A DNA stretch of 64,000 nucleotides from Shinella sp. SUS2 (GTDB lineage Bacteria > Pseudomonadota > Alphaproteobacteria > Rhizobiales > Rhizobiaceae): assembly GCF_001262505.1 (NCBI RefSeq), contig NZ_KQ410735.1, positions 64,798 to 128,797 of the forward strand, given 5' to 3'. The translations under genes were made by a program, and so were the position numbers. Numbering within the stretch: position 1 is the stretch's first letter; the number at the start of each line of letters is the position of its first letter. The notes beneath the pieces were generated by a model that did no database searches, was not told the origin of the DNA, and was given only the letters and a program-made list of their open reading frames with translations. Positions 49,770 through 60,276 of the stretch are shown here, in pieces.

Positions 49770-50473
49770 TGCGCGAGATCATCTTCGATACGGAAACGAC
49801 CGGCCTCGACAACAAGCTCGACCGCGTCATCGAAATCGGCGGCGTCGAGCTGGAGAACCATTTTCCGACCGGCCGCACGCTGCACCTCTTCGTCAGCCCC
49901 GGCGACCGCAAGGTGCATCCGGATGCGCTTGCCGTGCACGGTATCACGGACGAGTTCCTCAAGGACAAGCCGCCCTTCGCCGATCTCGCACAGCAGATAC
50001 TCGATTTCTTCGGCGATGCCCGCTGGGTGGCCCATAATGCCAGCTTCGATATGGGTTTCATCAATGCGGAGTTCGAACGCATCGGTCTGCCGCCGATACT
50101 GCAGGAGAAGGTGACGGACACGCTGGCGCTGGCGCGCCGCAAGCATCCGATGGGACCGAACTCGCTCGATGCGCTCTGCCGGCGCTACGGGATCGACAAT
50201 TCGCACCGTACGAAACATGGCGCCCTGCTCGATTCCGAGCTTCTCGCCGAAGTCTATATCGAGATGATCGGCGGCCGGCAGGCGGCGCTGGGGCTCGGCA
50301 TGGCGGAAAGCGGTCGCCGGGCGCTGGTCGAGATGGAGGACGATGTCGTTCTGCCGCTCGGTGTCAGGCCGAAGCCGCTTGCCTCCCGCCTCTCCGAAGA
50401 GGAGAGCGCTGCTCATGGCACCATGGTGCAGAAGATGGGCGACAAGGCAATCTGGGCGAAATACGGCGGGTGA
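49769..50473 (+). CDS. dnaQ: DNA polymerase III epsilon subunit
   Basis: The 234-residue 3'-5' proofreading exonuclease has Exo I IIFDTETTGLD (D7, E9), Exo II VAHNASFDMGFINAEF and Exo IIIe HRTKHGALLDSELLAEVYIEM, so the DEDDh set is complete. The C-terminal ~50 residues link to the polymerase alpha subunit. It is the last gene of the rightward operon from the origin and is followed by a strong terminator facing secB. Confidence 0.96.
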   Translation: MREIIFDTETTGLDNKLDRVIEIGGVELENHFPTGRTLHLFVSPGDRKVHPDALAVHGITDEFLKDKPPFADLAQQILDFFGDARWVAHNASFDMGFINAEFERIGLPPILQEKVTDTLALARRKHPMGPNSLDALCRRYGIDNSHRTKHGALLDSELLAEVYIEMIGGRQAALGLGMAESGRRALVEMEDDVVLPLGVRPKPLASRLSEEESAAHGTMVQKMGDKAIWAKYGG

Positions 50474-50500
50474 ATCCGGCTCAGCTTCCCTGAGACAAAA

Positions 50501-50537
50501 GAAAACGCCCGGTCACCTGGTGGCCGGGCGTTTTCTT
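50501..50537. terminator. Bidirectional terminator between dnaQ and secB
   Basis: GAAAACGCCCGGTCA (50501-50515) pairs with TGGCCGGGCGTTTTC (50521-50535), with one mismatch and A/T flanks on both sides. Confidence 0.87.
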
Positions 50538-50556
50538 TGGAGTGAGGTTATCTGCC

Positions 50557-51033
50557 TTAGTTGGCGTTGACCTTGGCCTTGACCTGTTCTTCGGCCATGC
50601 GCTGGGTGAACATCTGCGCAAAGTCGATCGGGTCGATCATCAGCGGCGGGAAGCCGCCGTTGCGGGTTGCGTCGGAGATGATCTGGCGAGCGAAGGGGAA
50701 GAGCAGGCGCGGGCACTCGATGAAGAGAACCGGCAGCATGTGCTCCTGCGGGAAGCCGGTGACGCGGAAGACGCCGCCATAGGCGAGCTCGGCGTTGAAG
50801 AGCATCTTGTCGCCGTCCTTGGCTTCCGCGTTCAGCGAAAGAATGACGTCGAAGTCCGTCTCGGAGAGCGGGTTGGCATTGACGTTGACGCTGATGTTGA
50901 TCGCCGGCGCCTTGTCACGGGCCTGGAGCGACCGCGGAGCACCCGGGTTTTCGAAGGAGAAGTCCTTCACGTACTGCGCCAGGATGTTGAGCGAGGGGCT
51001 CGCGGCGTTGTTCTCGGTTGCTGCGTCAGTCAT
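50557..51033 (-). CDS. secB: Protein-export chaperone SecB
   Basis: The 158-residue tetrameric chaperone delivers unfolded preproteins to Sec[84 protein letters not shown] follow the SecB fold completely. It is a single gene between the dnaQ terminator and fxsA, transcribed leftwards; the 69-bp upstream gap from fxsA may allow co-transcription. Confidence 0.96.
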   Translation of the reverse strand: MTDAATENNAASPSLNILAQYVKDFSFENPGAPRSLQARDKAPAINISVNVNANPLSETDFDVILSLNAEAKDGDKMLFNAELAYGGVFRVTGFPQEHMLPVLFIECPRLLFPFARQIISDATRNGGFPPLMIDPIDFAQMFTQRMAEEQVKAKVNAN

Positions 51034-51102
51034 GGAAGTATCCTCGGGGACTCTGGAAAGTCAGGCCATCTAGCATTTCAGCAGGGGGCTTACAACCCGC
51101 CG

Positions 51103-51561
51103 TCAGGGCCGGCCATCGCGATGGAAGTCGCTTTCATCGAGATCGATGGTGCGCTGGGGTTCCGTTTTCGGCTGGCTGCCGGGACGCGCGCCGCCGATAT
51201 CGACAACCACGATGTTGCGCATCAGCCGGTTCCAGAGAAATGTACGCACCGGCGGCAGAAACAGGGCAAGGCCGAGGATGTCGGTCAGGAAGCCGGGGAT
51301 CAACAGGAGGATACCCGCAATCATGATCATCGCCGCATCGAGCATTTCCTTGCCCGGCGCGCGGCCGTCCTGTCCGGACTGGCGCAGTCGTGCGAGCACG
51401 CCGAAGCCCTGGATGCGCATCAGCACGACACCGGCAATCGCCGAGAGCACGACCAGCGACAGGGTGGCGAAAAGGCCGATGCGCCGACCGACAACAATGA
51501 AGCAGGCGATTTCCGCCAGCGGCAGCACGAGAATGAGAAGGGGGATGAGGCGTCGAAGCAT
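51103..51561 (-). CDS. fxsA: FxsA-family membrane protein
   Basis: The 152-residue inner-membrane protein has about four hydrophobic spans. LLILVLPLAEIACFIVVGRRIGLFATLSLVVLSAIAGVVLMRIQG and the MLDAAMIMIAGILLLIPGFLTDILGLALFLPPVR core are the FxsA signature. In E. coli FxsA titrates exclusion of phage T7; the normal role is unknown. The C-terminal tail is polar and ends DLDESDFHRDGRP. It is divergent from timA. Confidence 0.9.
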   Translation of the reverse strand: MLRRLIPLLILVLPLAEIACFIVVGRRIGLFATLSLVVLSAIAGVVLMRIQGFGVLARLRQSGQDGRAPGKEMLDAAMIMIAGILLLIPGFLTDILGLALFLPPVRTFLWNRLMRNIVVVDIGGARPGSQPKTEPQRTIDLDESDFHRDGRP

Positions 51562-51715
51562 GGTCTTGACTGTCGCACAGATTCGCGCGGACCGATACTG
51601 CCGGTGCCATTTGCGCGCGCCTTGGTCGCATTCACGTCATCGCCATTTGAATGATCCGGTTTTGCGGACTATATGGGGAAGGAACAAGAAAAACGAAAAC
51701 GGCTGCGGATCGATA

Positions 51716-52420
51716 ATGGGCTCATTCGACTTTGTAACGATTTTTTTCCTGGTGGCTGCGGTGGTCATCTTCCTGCAGCTGCGCAGCGTGCTCGGCCGGC
51801 GCACCGGCAACGAGCGCCCGCCGTTCGATCCCTATTCCAAGCGCGAGGCCGCCGGCGAGACTGATTCGGCCGATCGCGGCAAGGTCGTCACCCTGCCGCG
51901 TCGGGATGGAACGGACGCGGACGAAAATCCCTATGCGTCCGTCGATAGCTTCGCCGCGCCGGGCACGCCGCTCAACGAGCAGCTTCGCCAGCTCGTCAAG
52001 GTCGATCCTTCCTTCAATCCGAAGGAATTCGTCAACGGTGCGCGCATGGCCTATGAAATGATCGTCGTCGCCTTCGCCGATGGCGACCGCAAGGCGCTGA
52101 AGAACCTGCTGTCGCGCGAGGTCTACGAAGGGTTCGACGCGGCCATTTCGGACCGTGAGAGCAAGGGCGAGGTCGTCCGCTCCAGCTTCGTCGGCATCGA
52201 GAAGGCCGACATCGTCAGCGCCGAGGCCAAGGACAGCGAGGCGAATGTGACGCTGCGCATCGTCAGCCAGCTGATCTCGGCCACCTACGACAAGGCCGGC
52301 ACGCTGATCGAGGGCGATGCGGAAACGGTGGCAGAGGTCAACGACCTCTGGACCTTCGCCCGCGACACCCGCTCGCGTGATCCGAACTGGAAGCTGATCG
52401 CCACCGAATCGGAAGGCTGA
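51716..52420 (+). CDS. Tim44/TimA-family putative adaptor protein
   Basis: The 234-residue protein has one N-terminal membrane anchor (residues 3-21, FDFVTIFFLVAAVVIFLQL), a polar linker (residues 25-75) and a Tim44-like domain (FNPKEFVNGARMAYEMIVVAFADGDRKALKNLLSREVYEGFDAAI...LTLRIVSQLIS-type). The bacterial TimA proteins are relatives of mitochondrial import motor subunit Tim44; their bacterial role is unclear. The ATG at 51716 matches family starts, and the frame upstream is spurious. It is followed 14 bp later by mltA. Confidence 0.88.
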   Translation: MGSFDFVTIFFLVAAVVIFLQLRSVLGRRTGNERPPFDPYSKREAAGETDSADRGKVVTLPRRDGTDADENPYASVDSFAAPGTPLNEQLRQLVKVDPSFNPKEFVNGARMAYEMIVVAFADGDRKALKNLLSREVYEGFDAAISDRESKGEVVRSSFVGIEKADIVSAEAKDSEANVTLRIVSQLISATYDKAGTLIEGDAETVAEVNDLWTFARDTRSRDPNWKLIATESEG

Positions 52421-52434
52421 GCGAGGCAAAGCCA

Positions 52435-53550
52435 ATGGACTATCGCCTGGTTCCGGCCCGGTTTTCGGCGCTTCCCGGCTGGAACGAGGATGATCCGACA
52501 GCACTTCTTTCGGCCATGGCCCGCTGTCGCGATCACATCCGCACCGTAAAACCCTACAAGACAGGCTCGCTCGGCATTACCGCCGGCGAGCTTTTGACGT
52601 TGCTGGACGCAGCAGCCGACGAGAAGCCGCAAGGGCCTGCCGCGGTGCGTGCCTTCTTCGAGGCGCAGTGCGTGCCGTTCCTGATCGAGAAGGCGGATGG
52701 CTTGTCCGGTTTCGTCACCGCCTTCTACGAGCCGGAAGTCGCCGTAAGGACAACGCCGGACGCCGAATACCGCCATCCCTTCTATGCCCGGCCGGAAGAC
52801 CTGGTCGATATCGACGACAACAATCGCCCGGCCGGTTTCCCGCCGGGCTTCGCGTTCGGGCTCGGGACGGACGATGGCATTGTCGAGCACCCCGACCGGG
52901 GCGAGATCGAGCGTGGCTTTCTCTCGGGTCGCGGGCTCGAGATTGCCTATGCCCGCTCGAAGGTGGACGTCTTCTTTGCCCATGTGCAGGGCGCTGCACG
53001 GCTCGTCTATCCGGACGGGTCGGTCAGGCAAATCACCTATGCGGCCAAGAGCGGCCATCCGTTTTCCGCGATCGGCAAGCTGCTGATCGACCGCGGCGAG
53101 ATCGATGCGGCAACCGTCTCCATGGCCTCGATCCGCGACTGGCTGGCCCGCAACGAAGATCAGGTCGATGCCGTGCTCTGGCACAATCGCTCCTTCATCT
53201 TCTTCAAGGAGGCCGAGGTTACGGATCTGTCGCTCGGCCCGATCGCCGCGGCGAAAGTGCCGCTCGTTGCCGGCCGTTCGCTTGCGGTCGACCGGATGAT
53301 CCACACCTTCGGGCTGCCCTTCTTCATTTCGAGCGACAGCCTCACCCATATGGATGAGGGCAAGCCCTTCCGCCGCCTGATGCTGGCGCTCGATACCGGA
53401 ACGGCGATCGTCGGTCCGGCGCGCGGCGATATCTTCACCGGCTCGGGCGACGCGGCGGGCGCGCTGGCCGGCCATGTGCGCAATGCGGCGACCTTCCATA
53501 TCCTCATGCCGAAGGCAGCGGCGGAGCGCTACCTCCATGCCAAAGGGTAA
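52435..53550 (+). CDS. mltA: Murein transglycosylase A (MltA)
   Basis: The 371-residue protein has the MltA barrel (LSGFVTAFYEPEVAVRTTPDAEYRHPFYARP, GFLSGRGLEIAYARSKVDVFFAHVQGAARLVYPDG) and the C-terminal 3D domain (VPLVAGRSLAVDRMIHTFGLPFFI...RRLMLALDTGTAIVGPARGDIFTGSG) with the catalytic DxG-D pattern. It cleaves peptidoglycan to anhydromuropeptides. No signal peptide, lipobox or membrane segment is visible at MDYRLVPARFSALPGW, although the substrate is periplasmic. It follows timA by 14 bp and overlaps the Smr-domain gene by 14 bp. Confidence 0.92.
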   Translation: MDYRLVPARFSALPGWNEDDPTALLSAMARCRDHIRTVKPYKTGSLGITAGELLTLLDAAADEKPQGPAAVRAFFEAQCVPFLIEKADGLSGFVTAFYEPEVAVRTTPDAEYRHPFYARPEDLVDIDDNNRPAGFPPGFAFGLGTDDGIVEHPDRGEIERGFLSGRGLEIAYARSKVDVFFAHVQGAARLVYPDGSVRQITYAAKSGHPFSAIGKLLIDRGEIDAATVSMASIRDWLARNEDQVDAVLWHNRSFIFFKEAEVTDLSLGPIAAAKVPLVAGRSLAVDRMIHTFGLPFFISSDSLTHMDEGKPFRRLMLALDTGTAIVGPARGDIFTGSGDAAGALAGHVRNAATFHILMPKAAAERYLHAKG

Positions 53551-54112
53551 GACGCTCTCAAGCGAGGACCGTATCCTCTGGGGCAAGGTGGCGCGCAGCA
53601 CGCGCGCGCTGCCGGGCAGGCTCGACGCATTGACGGAATTCGAGGAAGCCTTCGCGCAAAAGCCGGCGGCCGAAAAGCAGCCTGAACTGGAACCGAAGGA
53701 GAAGAAAAAATCCATCCAGGCCGACGAAGGAATCGCGCTGACCACCATCGGCCGCGACAAGGAGACCAGGCACCACCCGCTGGAGCGCCCGGTCAAGCGC
53801 AAGATTGCCAAGGGCCGCCTGGCGCTGGAAGCGCGTATCGACCTGCACGGCATGGTCCAGAGCGAGGCGCACGGTTTCCTGCTCGGTTTTCTCATCCGCG
53901 CGCATGAGCGTGGCCTGCGCCATGTGCTTGTCATCACCGGCAAGGGCACCTCGCTCGGCAGCGACGGCGCGCTGAAGCGGGCGGTGCCGCTGTGGTTCTC
54001 CCTGCCGGAGTTCCGCCCGCTGATCTCCTCCTACGAGCCGGCGGCGCGCAACCATGGCGGCGACGGCGCGCTCTATGTGCGGCTTGCCCGGCACCCGGGA
54101 GACAAACGATGA
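53537..54112 (+). CDS. Smr/MutS2-domain protein
   Basis: The 191-residue protein has a Lys/Glu-rich N-terminal half (residues 40-100) and a C-terminal Smr domain with the catalytic/nucleic-acid motifs IDLHGM (LDLHG type) and VITGKGTS...GALKRAVPLWF. Stand-alone Smr proteins are endonucleases acting on RNA or branched DNA; the substrate here is not known. The start lies inside the mltA 3' end (14-bp overlap), and the stop overlaps the XRE regulator start (ATGA), giving a tightly coupled timA-mltA-smr-xre string. Confidence 0.9.
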   Translation: MPKGKTLSSEDRILWGKVARSTRALPGRLDALTEFEEAFAQKPAAEKQPELEPKEKKKSIQADEGIALTTIGRDKETRHHPLERPVKRKIAKGRLALEARIDLHGMVQSEAHGFLLGFLIRAHERGLRHVLVITGKGTSLGSDGALKRAVPLWFSLPEFRPLISSYEPAARNHGGDGALYVRLARHPGDKR

Positions 54113-54489
54113 CGACACCTTTCGGCAAGGCGGTGCGGCATCTGCGCGATCGCAAGGGCGTTTCGCAGAAGGACATGGCCAAGGCGCTCGGCGTCAGCCC
54201 CGCCTATCTCTCGGCGCTGGAAAACGGCAAGCGCGGCACGCCGAGCTTCGATTTTCTCCAACGGGTGGCCGGATATTTCAATGTCATCTGGGACGAGGCG
54301 GAAGAACTGTTCCGCATTGCCCGGATTTCCGATCCGCGCGTTGTGGTGGATACGGCGGGCCTTCCGCCGGAATACACCGCCTTTGCCAACCGGCTTTCGG
54401 CGGAAATCCGCGACCTGCCGCCCGAGACGGTGCGCCGTCTTGCCGGTATTCTGGAAAAAGCATGCAATAACCGGGTAAAACCCGGCTGA
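54109..54489 (+). CDS. XRE-family helix-turn-helix regulator
   Basis: The 126-residue protein has a Cro/C1-type helix-turn-helix in residues 7-60 (AVRHLRDRKGVSQKDMAKALGVSPAYLSALENGKRGTPSFDFLQRVAGYF). A C-terminal conserved part, DPRVVVDTAGLPPEYTAFANRLSAEIRDLPPETVRRLAGIL, appears to occur in rhizobial homologues. No ligand domain is visible. It overlaps the Smr-domain gene by 4 bp, so it is co-translated with the mltA-smr pair. Target genes are unknown. gyrB follows after 133 bp without any clear operator. Confidence 0.88.
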   Translation: MTTPFGKAVRHLRDRKGVSQKDMAKALGVSPAYLSALENGKRGTPSFDFLQRVAGYFNVIWDEAEELFRIARISDPRVVVDTAGLPPEYTAFANRLSAEIRDLPPETVRRLAGILEKACNNRVKPG

Positions 54490-54622
54490 TTCCCTGAATT
54501 CTGCCGTGTTTTCCCGCTCTCAGATTTGGAACTTCAGGGCAAGAACCCTATATTCAAGCACTTGGAAAGCGGTGATTCGCCGCGCTTCCCGCCTTCCGCG
54601 AACACTCTGGAAAGACGTTTGA

Positions 54623-57055
<2,433 letters not shown>

Positions 57056-57061
57056 GCAAGA

Positions 57062-57085
57062 GAGCCGCCGAAAGGCGGCTTTCTT
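57062..57085 (+). terminator. Rho-independent terminator after gyrB
   Basis: AGCCGCC (57062-57068) pairs with GGCGGCT (57073-57079) around a GAAA tetraloop, followed by TTCTTCT. Confidence 0.82.
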
Positions 57086-57162
57086 CTATCGAAAAGATAT
57101 TGCCCCTCCTGCGCCACGGTCATCCTGATCCGGCCATCCACGCTTCAACCGCGACGGTAGAT

Positions 57163-57182
57163 CCTCGGGCCTTGGCCCGAGG
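57163..57182. repeat. REP-like palindrome
   Basis: CCTCGGGCC and GGCCCGAGG form a perfect 9-bp inverted repeat separated by TT, downstream of gyrB. The core resembles the palindrome at 3349-3369. Confidence 0.45.
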
Positions 57183-57205
57183 TTGGTGGCACAGGGCAAG
57201 CCGCC

Positions 57206-57799
57206 TCAGCGCGCGAATTGCCCCTCGGAGACGAACTCTTCCACCTTCTTGCGCCCGCTCGGTACCTCGCGTTTCATGAGGTCCTCCGGCAGTGTCTCCT
57301 TCGGCGCGATTTTGCCGATCGCCATTGCCGCCTCGACGCGAAAATTCTCGGGTACGCCGAGGACTTCTCTTGCCTTCTCGCGGTCGATACCCCCCATGCC
57401 ATGGGAATGGTAGCCGGCGCGCGTCGCCTCCAGGGCGAGATAGGCCCAGGCGGCACCCGTGTCGAAGGCGTGCGTATAGGCCGGGCGCATTTCGCCGGCG
57501 GCGTTTGCCCGGTGGGTCTGCGAGATGATCACGGCGAGCACGGCAGCCTTGTCCGCCCAGCGGCGGTTGCCCTCGTCCAGCGTGTTGTAGATGCGCTCGA
57601 AAGCCTCGGTGCCGCGGTGGCCGTAGACGAAGCGCCAGGGCTGGCCGTTGGCCGCAGAGGGCGCCCAGCGCGCCGCCTCGAACAGCGACAGCAGCGTTTC
57701 CTGCGGCATCGCCTCGCCGGTAAAGGCGCGGGGCGACCAGCGGTCGAGATAGATGGGGTCGATGGCGTGGTCCGCAGTGCGGCCGGTGGGATGGGTCAT
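57206..57799 (-). CDS. Nitroreductase-family flavoprotein
   Basis: The 197-residue FMN enzyme has LDRWSPRAFTGEAMPQETLLSLFEAARWAPSAANGQPWRFVYG, the nitroreductase FMN-binding signature. GAAWAYLALEATRAGYHSHGMGGIDREKAREVLGVPENFRVEAAMAIGKIA forms the second half. It likely reduces nitro compounds, enones or quinones with NAD(P)H; a specific substrate cannot be set. The frame is complete with no targeting signal. It is divergent from gabD across 160 bp without a recognised site, and separated from gyrB by a REP-like palindrome. Confidence 0.9.
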   Translation of the reverse strand: MTHPTGRTADHAIDPIYLDRWSPRAFTGEAMPQETLLSLFEAARWAPSAANGQPWRFVYGHRGTEAFERIYNTLDEGNRRWADKAAVLAVIISQTHRANAAGEMRPAYTHAFDTGAAWAYLALEATRAGYHSHGMGGIDREKAREVLGVPENFRVEAAMAIGKIAPKETLPEDLMKREVPSGRKKVEEFVSEGQFAR

Positions 57800-57959
57800 T
57801 GCAAGCCTCGAATGTCAGTTCTGCCGGCCGACCTTAGACCCGGCGGTGCGTCGCGCGAAGCGGTAAAATCGCGTCTCTGTCGCATTGTCGAACCGGTGGG
57901 GGAGGCAATATAACCCTTCCGACATGTGAGAAACGGCATCGCGAAATGGGAGATATCCG

Positions 57960-59411
57960 ATGAGCCTCAAAGACCCGAGCTTGCTGCGTCAGGCAGCCCT
58001 CGTTGGCACCCGCTGGATCGAGGCAGACGGCAGCGGCATTGCTGTGAAGAACCCGGCAACGGGCGAGCTGGTCGGCTATGTACCGAAGCTCGGCGCCAAG
58101 GAGACGAAGGAGGCGATCGACGCCGCGGCCGCCGCCCAGAAGGGCTGGGCCGCGCGCACCGCCAAGGAGCGCTCGGCCGTGCTGCGCAAGTGGTTCGAGC
58201 TGATGATCGAGAACAAGGACGATCTCGGCCGCATCCTGACGATGGAACAGGGCAAGCCGCTCGCCGAGGCGACCGGTGAAATCGTCTATGGTGCAAGCTT
58301 CGTCGAATGGTTCGCCGAAGAAGCCCGCCGCCTTTACGGCGATATCGTGCCCGGCCACCAGAAGGACAAGCGCATCCTCGTGATGAAGCAGCCGATCGGG
58401 GTCGTCGCGGCCATCACGCCGTGGAACTTCCCGAACGCCATGATCACCCGCAAGGCCGGCCCGGCGTTCGCCGCCGGCTGCGCCATGGTGCTGAAGCCTG
58501 CTTCGCAGACCCCCTTTTCGGCCATCGCCATCGCCATCCTCGCCGAACGGGCCGGCCTTCCCGCGGGCCTCTTCTCGGTCATCACCGGCTCCGCCCGTGA
58601 GATCGGTGCGGAGCTGACGGCCAACCCGACCGTGCGCAAGCTCACCTTCACCGGTTCCACGGAAATCGGCGCCGAGCTTTACAAGCAGTGCGCCCCGACC
58701 ATCAAGAAGCTCGGCCTGGAACTTGGCGGCAACGCTCCCTTCATCGTCTTCGATGACGCCGACCTCGATGCGGCCGTCGAAGGCGCGTTGATCGCGAAAT
58801 TCCGCAACAATGGCCAGACTTGCGTCTGCGCCAACCGTATCTATGTGCAGGATGCCGTCTATGATGCCTTCTCCGAGAAGCTCGCCGCCGCGGTCGGCAA
58901 GCTGAAGACCGGCAACGGTTTCGACGACGGCGTCGTGCTCGGCCCGCTGATCGACCAGGCAGCGCTCGAAAAGGTCGAGGAGCATGTTTCCGATGCGGTG
59001 AAAAAGGGCGGCCGCGTGGTGCAGGGCGGCAAGCGCCATGCACTCGGCGGCACATTCTACGAGGCGACCGTCATTGCCAACGTGACGCCCGACATGGCCG
59101 TCGCCCGCGAGGAGACCTTCGGCCCCGTCGCTCCGCTCTTCCGCTTTACGGACGAGGACGACGTCATCGCCCAGGCAAATGACACGGAGTTCGGCCTTGC
59201 TTCCTACTTCTACGCCAAGGAGCTGTCGCGTGTCTTCCGTGTCGCCGAGGCGCTGGAATATGGCATGGTCGGCGTCAATACCGGCCTGATCTCGACGGCG
59301 GAAGCGCCATTCGGCGGCGTCAAGCTTTCCGGCCTCGGCCGCGAGGGTTCGAGATACGGCATCGAGGAGTTCACCGAGATCAAGTATGTCTGCCTCGGCG
59401 GCATCGCCTGA
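57960..59411 (+). CDS. gabD: Succinate-semialdehyde dehydrogenase (NAD(P)+)
   Basis: The 483-residue aldehyde dehydrogenase of the GabD type oxidises succinate semialdehyde to succinate, for example at the end of GABA breakdown. ITPWNFPNAMITRKAGPAFAAGCAMVLKPASQTPFSA is the cofactor pocket, with catalytic Glu in LGLELGGNAPFIV (E254) and catalytic Cys in GQTCVCANR (C288). GREGSRYGIEEFTEIKYVCLGG is the C-terminal signature. GAGATATCC precedes the ATG. No gabT or GABA transporter is adjacent. A GC hairpin plus TTTT separates it from the aldolase gene. Confidence 0.93.
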   Translation: MSLKDPSLLRQAALVGTRWIEADGSGIAVKNPATGELVGYVPKLGAKETKEAIDAAAAAQKGWAARTAKERSAVLRKWFELMIENKDDLGRILTMEQGKPLAEATGEIVYGASFVEWFAEEARRLYGDIVPGHQKDKRILVMKQPIGVVAAITPWNFPNAMITRKAGPAFAAGCAMVLKPASQTPFSAIAIAILAERAGLPAGLFSVITGSAREIGAELTANPTVRKLTFTGSTEIGAELYKQCAPTIKKLGLELGGNAPFIVFDDADLDAAVEGALIAKFRNNGQTCVCANRIYVQDAVYDAFSEKLAAAVGKLKTGNGFDDGVVLGPLIDQAALEKVEEHVSDAVKKGGRVVQGGKRHALGGTFYEATVIANVTPDMAVAREETFGPVAPLFRFTDEDDVIAQANDTEFGLASYFYAKELSRVFRVAEALEYGMVGVNTGLISTAEAPFGGVKLSGLGREGSRYGIEEFTEIKYVCLGGIA

Positions 59412-59432
59412 GATCGGACAGCAGCAAGAATC

Positions 59433-59462
59433 CGGCCGGCATCGTCCGGCCGGTTTTGTTTT
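59433..59462 (+). terminator. Terminator after gabD
   Basis: CCGGCCGG (59433-59440) pairs with CCGGCCGG (59447-59454) around CATCGT, followed by TTTTGTTTT. It is only 14 bp from the next start codon. Confidence 0.72.
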
Positions 59463-59475
59463 GAGAGGGAAAATC

Positions 59476-60276
59476 GTGGCAGCACCGAAAAATACCTTCA
59501 AGGCCGCGCTCCGCGAAGGCCGGTTCCAGCTCGGCCTGTGGGCGGCGCTCGGCAGTGCCTATGCGGCGGAAATCCTGTCCGGCAGCGGTTATGATTGGCT
59601 GCTGATCGACGGCGAGCACGGGCCGAACGACATGCCGCTGATCAGCGCACAGGTCGGTGCGTTGCGCCACTCGCCGACCCACGCCATGGTCCGCCCGCCG
59701 ATGGGCGAGGCGTGGATGTTGAAGCAGCTGCTCGACCAGGGCGCGCAGACCTTTCTCATTCCCATGGTCGAATCGGCAGCGGAGGCGGAGGCGCTGGTGC
59801 GCGCCGTGCGCTATCCGCCGCACGGCATTCGCGGTGTCGGTGCCGGTCTCGGCCGTGCAAGCGACTTCAACCGCACGGCGGACTATCTGAAGACTGCCAA
59901 TGACGAGATCTGCCTCATCGTGCAGGTCGAAAGCCGGGCTGGCCTGGCCGCGATCGATGAAATCGCGGCGGTGGAGGGCGTCGACGGTATCTTCATCGGC
60001 CCTTCGGACCTGGCCGCGGACATGGGGCTTCTCGGTAATCCCGGCGCGCCGGAGGTGCTTGCGGCGATCACCCATATCTTCGCGCGCACGAAGGCCCACG
60101 GCAAGGCGCGCGGCATCATGACCGTGTCGCTGCCCCAGGCAGCGGTCTACCGTGATCTCGGTGCGGATTTCATGGCGATCGGCACCGACGTCAATTGCCT
60201 TGTATCGGCTGTCGAGACCCTGCGCCGCAGCTTCCTTGGCGAAGAGGAAACGGAAAAGCGCGGCGGTGGCTACTGA
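59476..60276 (+). CDS. HpcH/HpaI-family aldolase
   Basis: The 266-residue class II pyruvate aldolase resembles 4-hydroxy-2-oxoheptanedioate/2-keto-3-deoxy-L-rhamnonate aldolases. LLIDGEHGPND (D45-H48, metal and base loop), IPMVESAAEAEALVRAVRYPPHGIRGVGAGLGRASDF, VQVESRAGL (metal-binding Glu) and GIFIGPSDLAADMG are intact. It would split a 2-keto-3-deoxy-sugar acid into pyruvate and an aldehyde. The GTG start at 59476 follows GAGAGGGA. It converges with the mannitol-dehydrogenase-family gene (7-bp overlap of the 3' ends). The aldehyde product could feed an aldehyde dehydrogenase such as gabD next door. Confidence 0.88.
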   Translation: MAAPKNTFKAALREGRFQLGLWAALGSAYAAEILSGSGYDWLLIDGEHGPNDMPLISAQVGALRHSPTHAMVRPPMGEAWMLKQLLDQGAQTFLIPMVESAAEAEALVRAVRYPPHGIRGVGAGLGRASDFNRTADYLKTANDEICLIVQVESRAGLAAIDEIAAVEGVDGIFIGPSDLAADMGLLGNPGAPEVLAAITHIFARTKAHGKARGIMTVSLPQAAVYRDLGADFMAIGTDVNCLVSAVETLRRSFLGEEETEKRGGGY

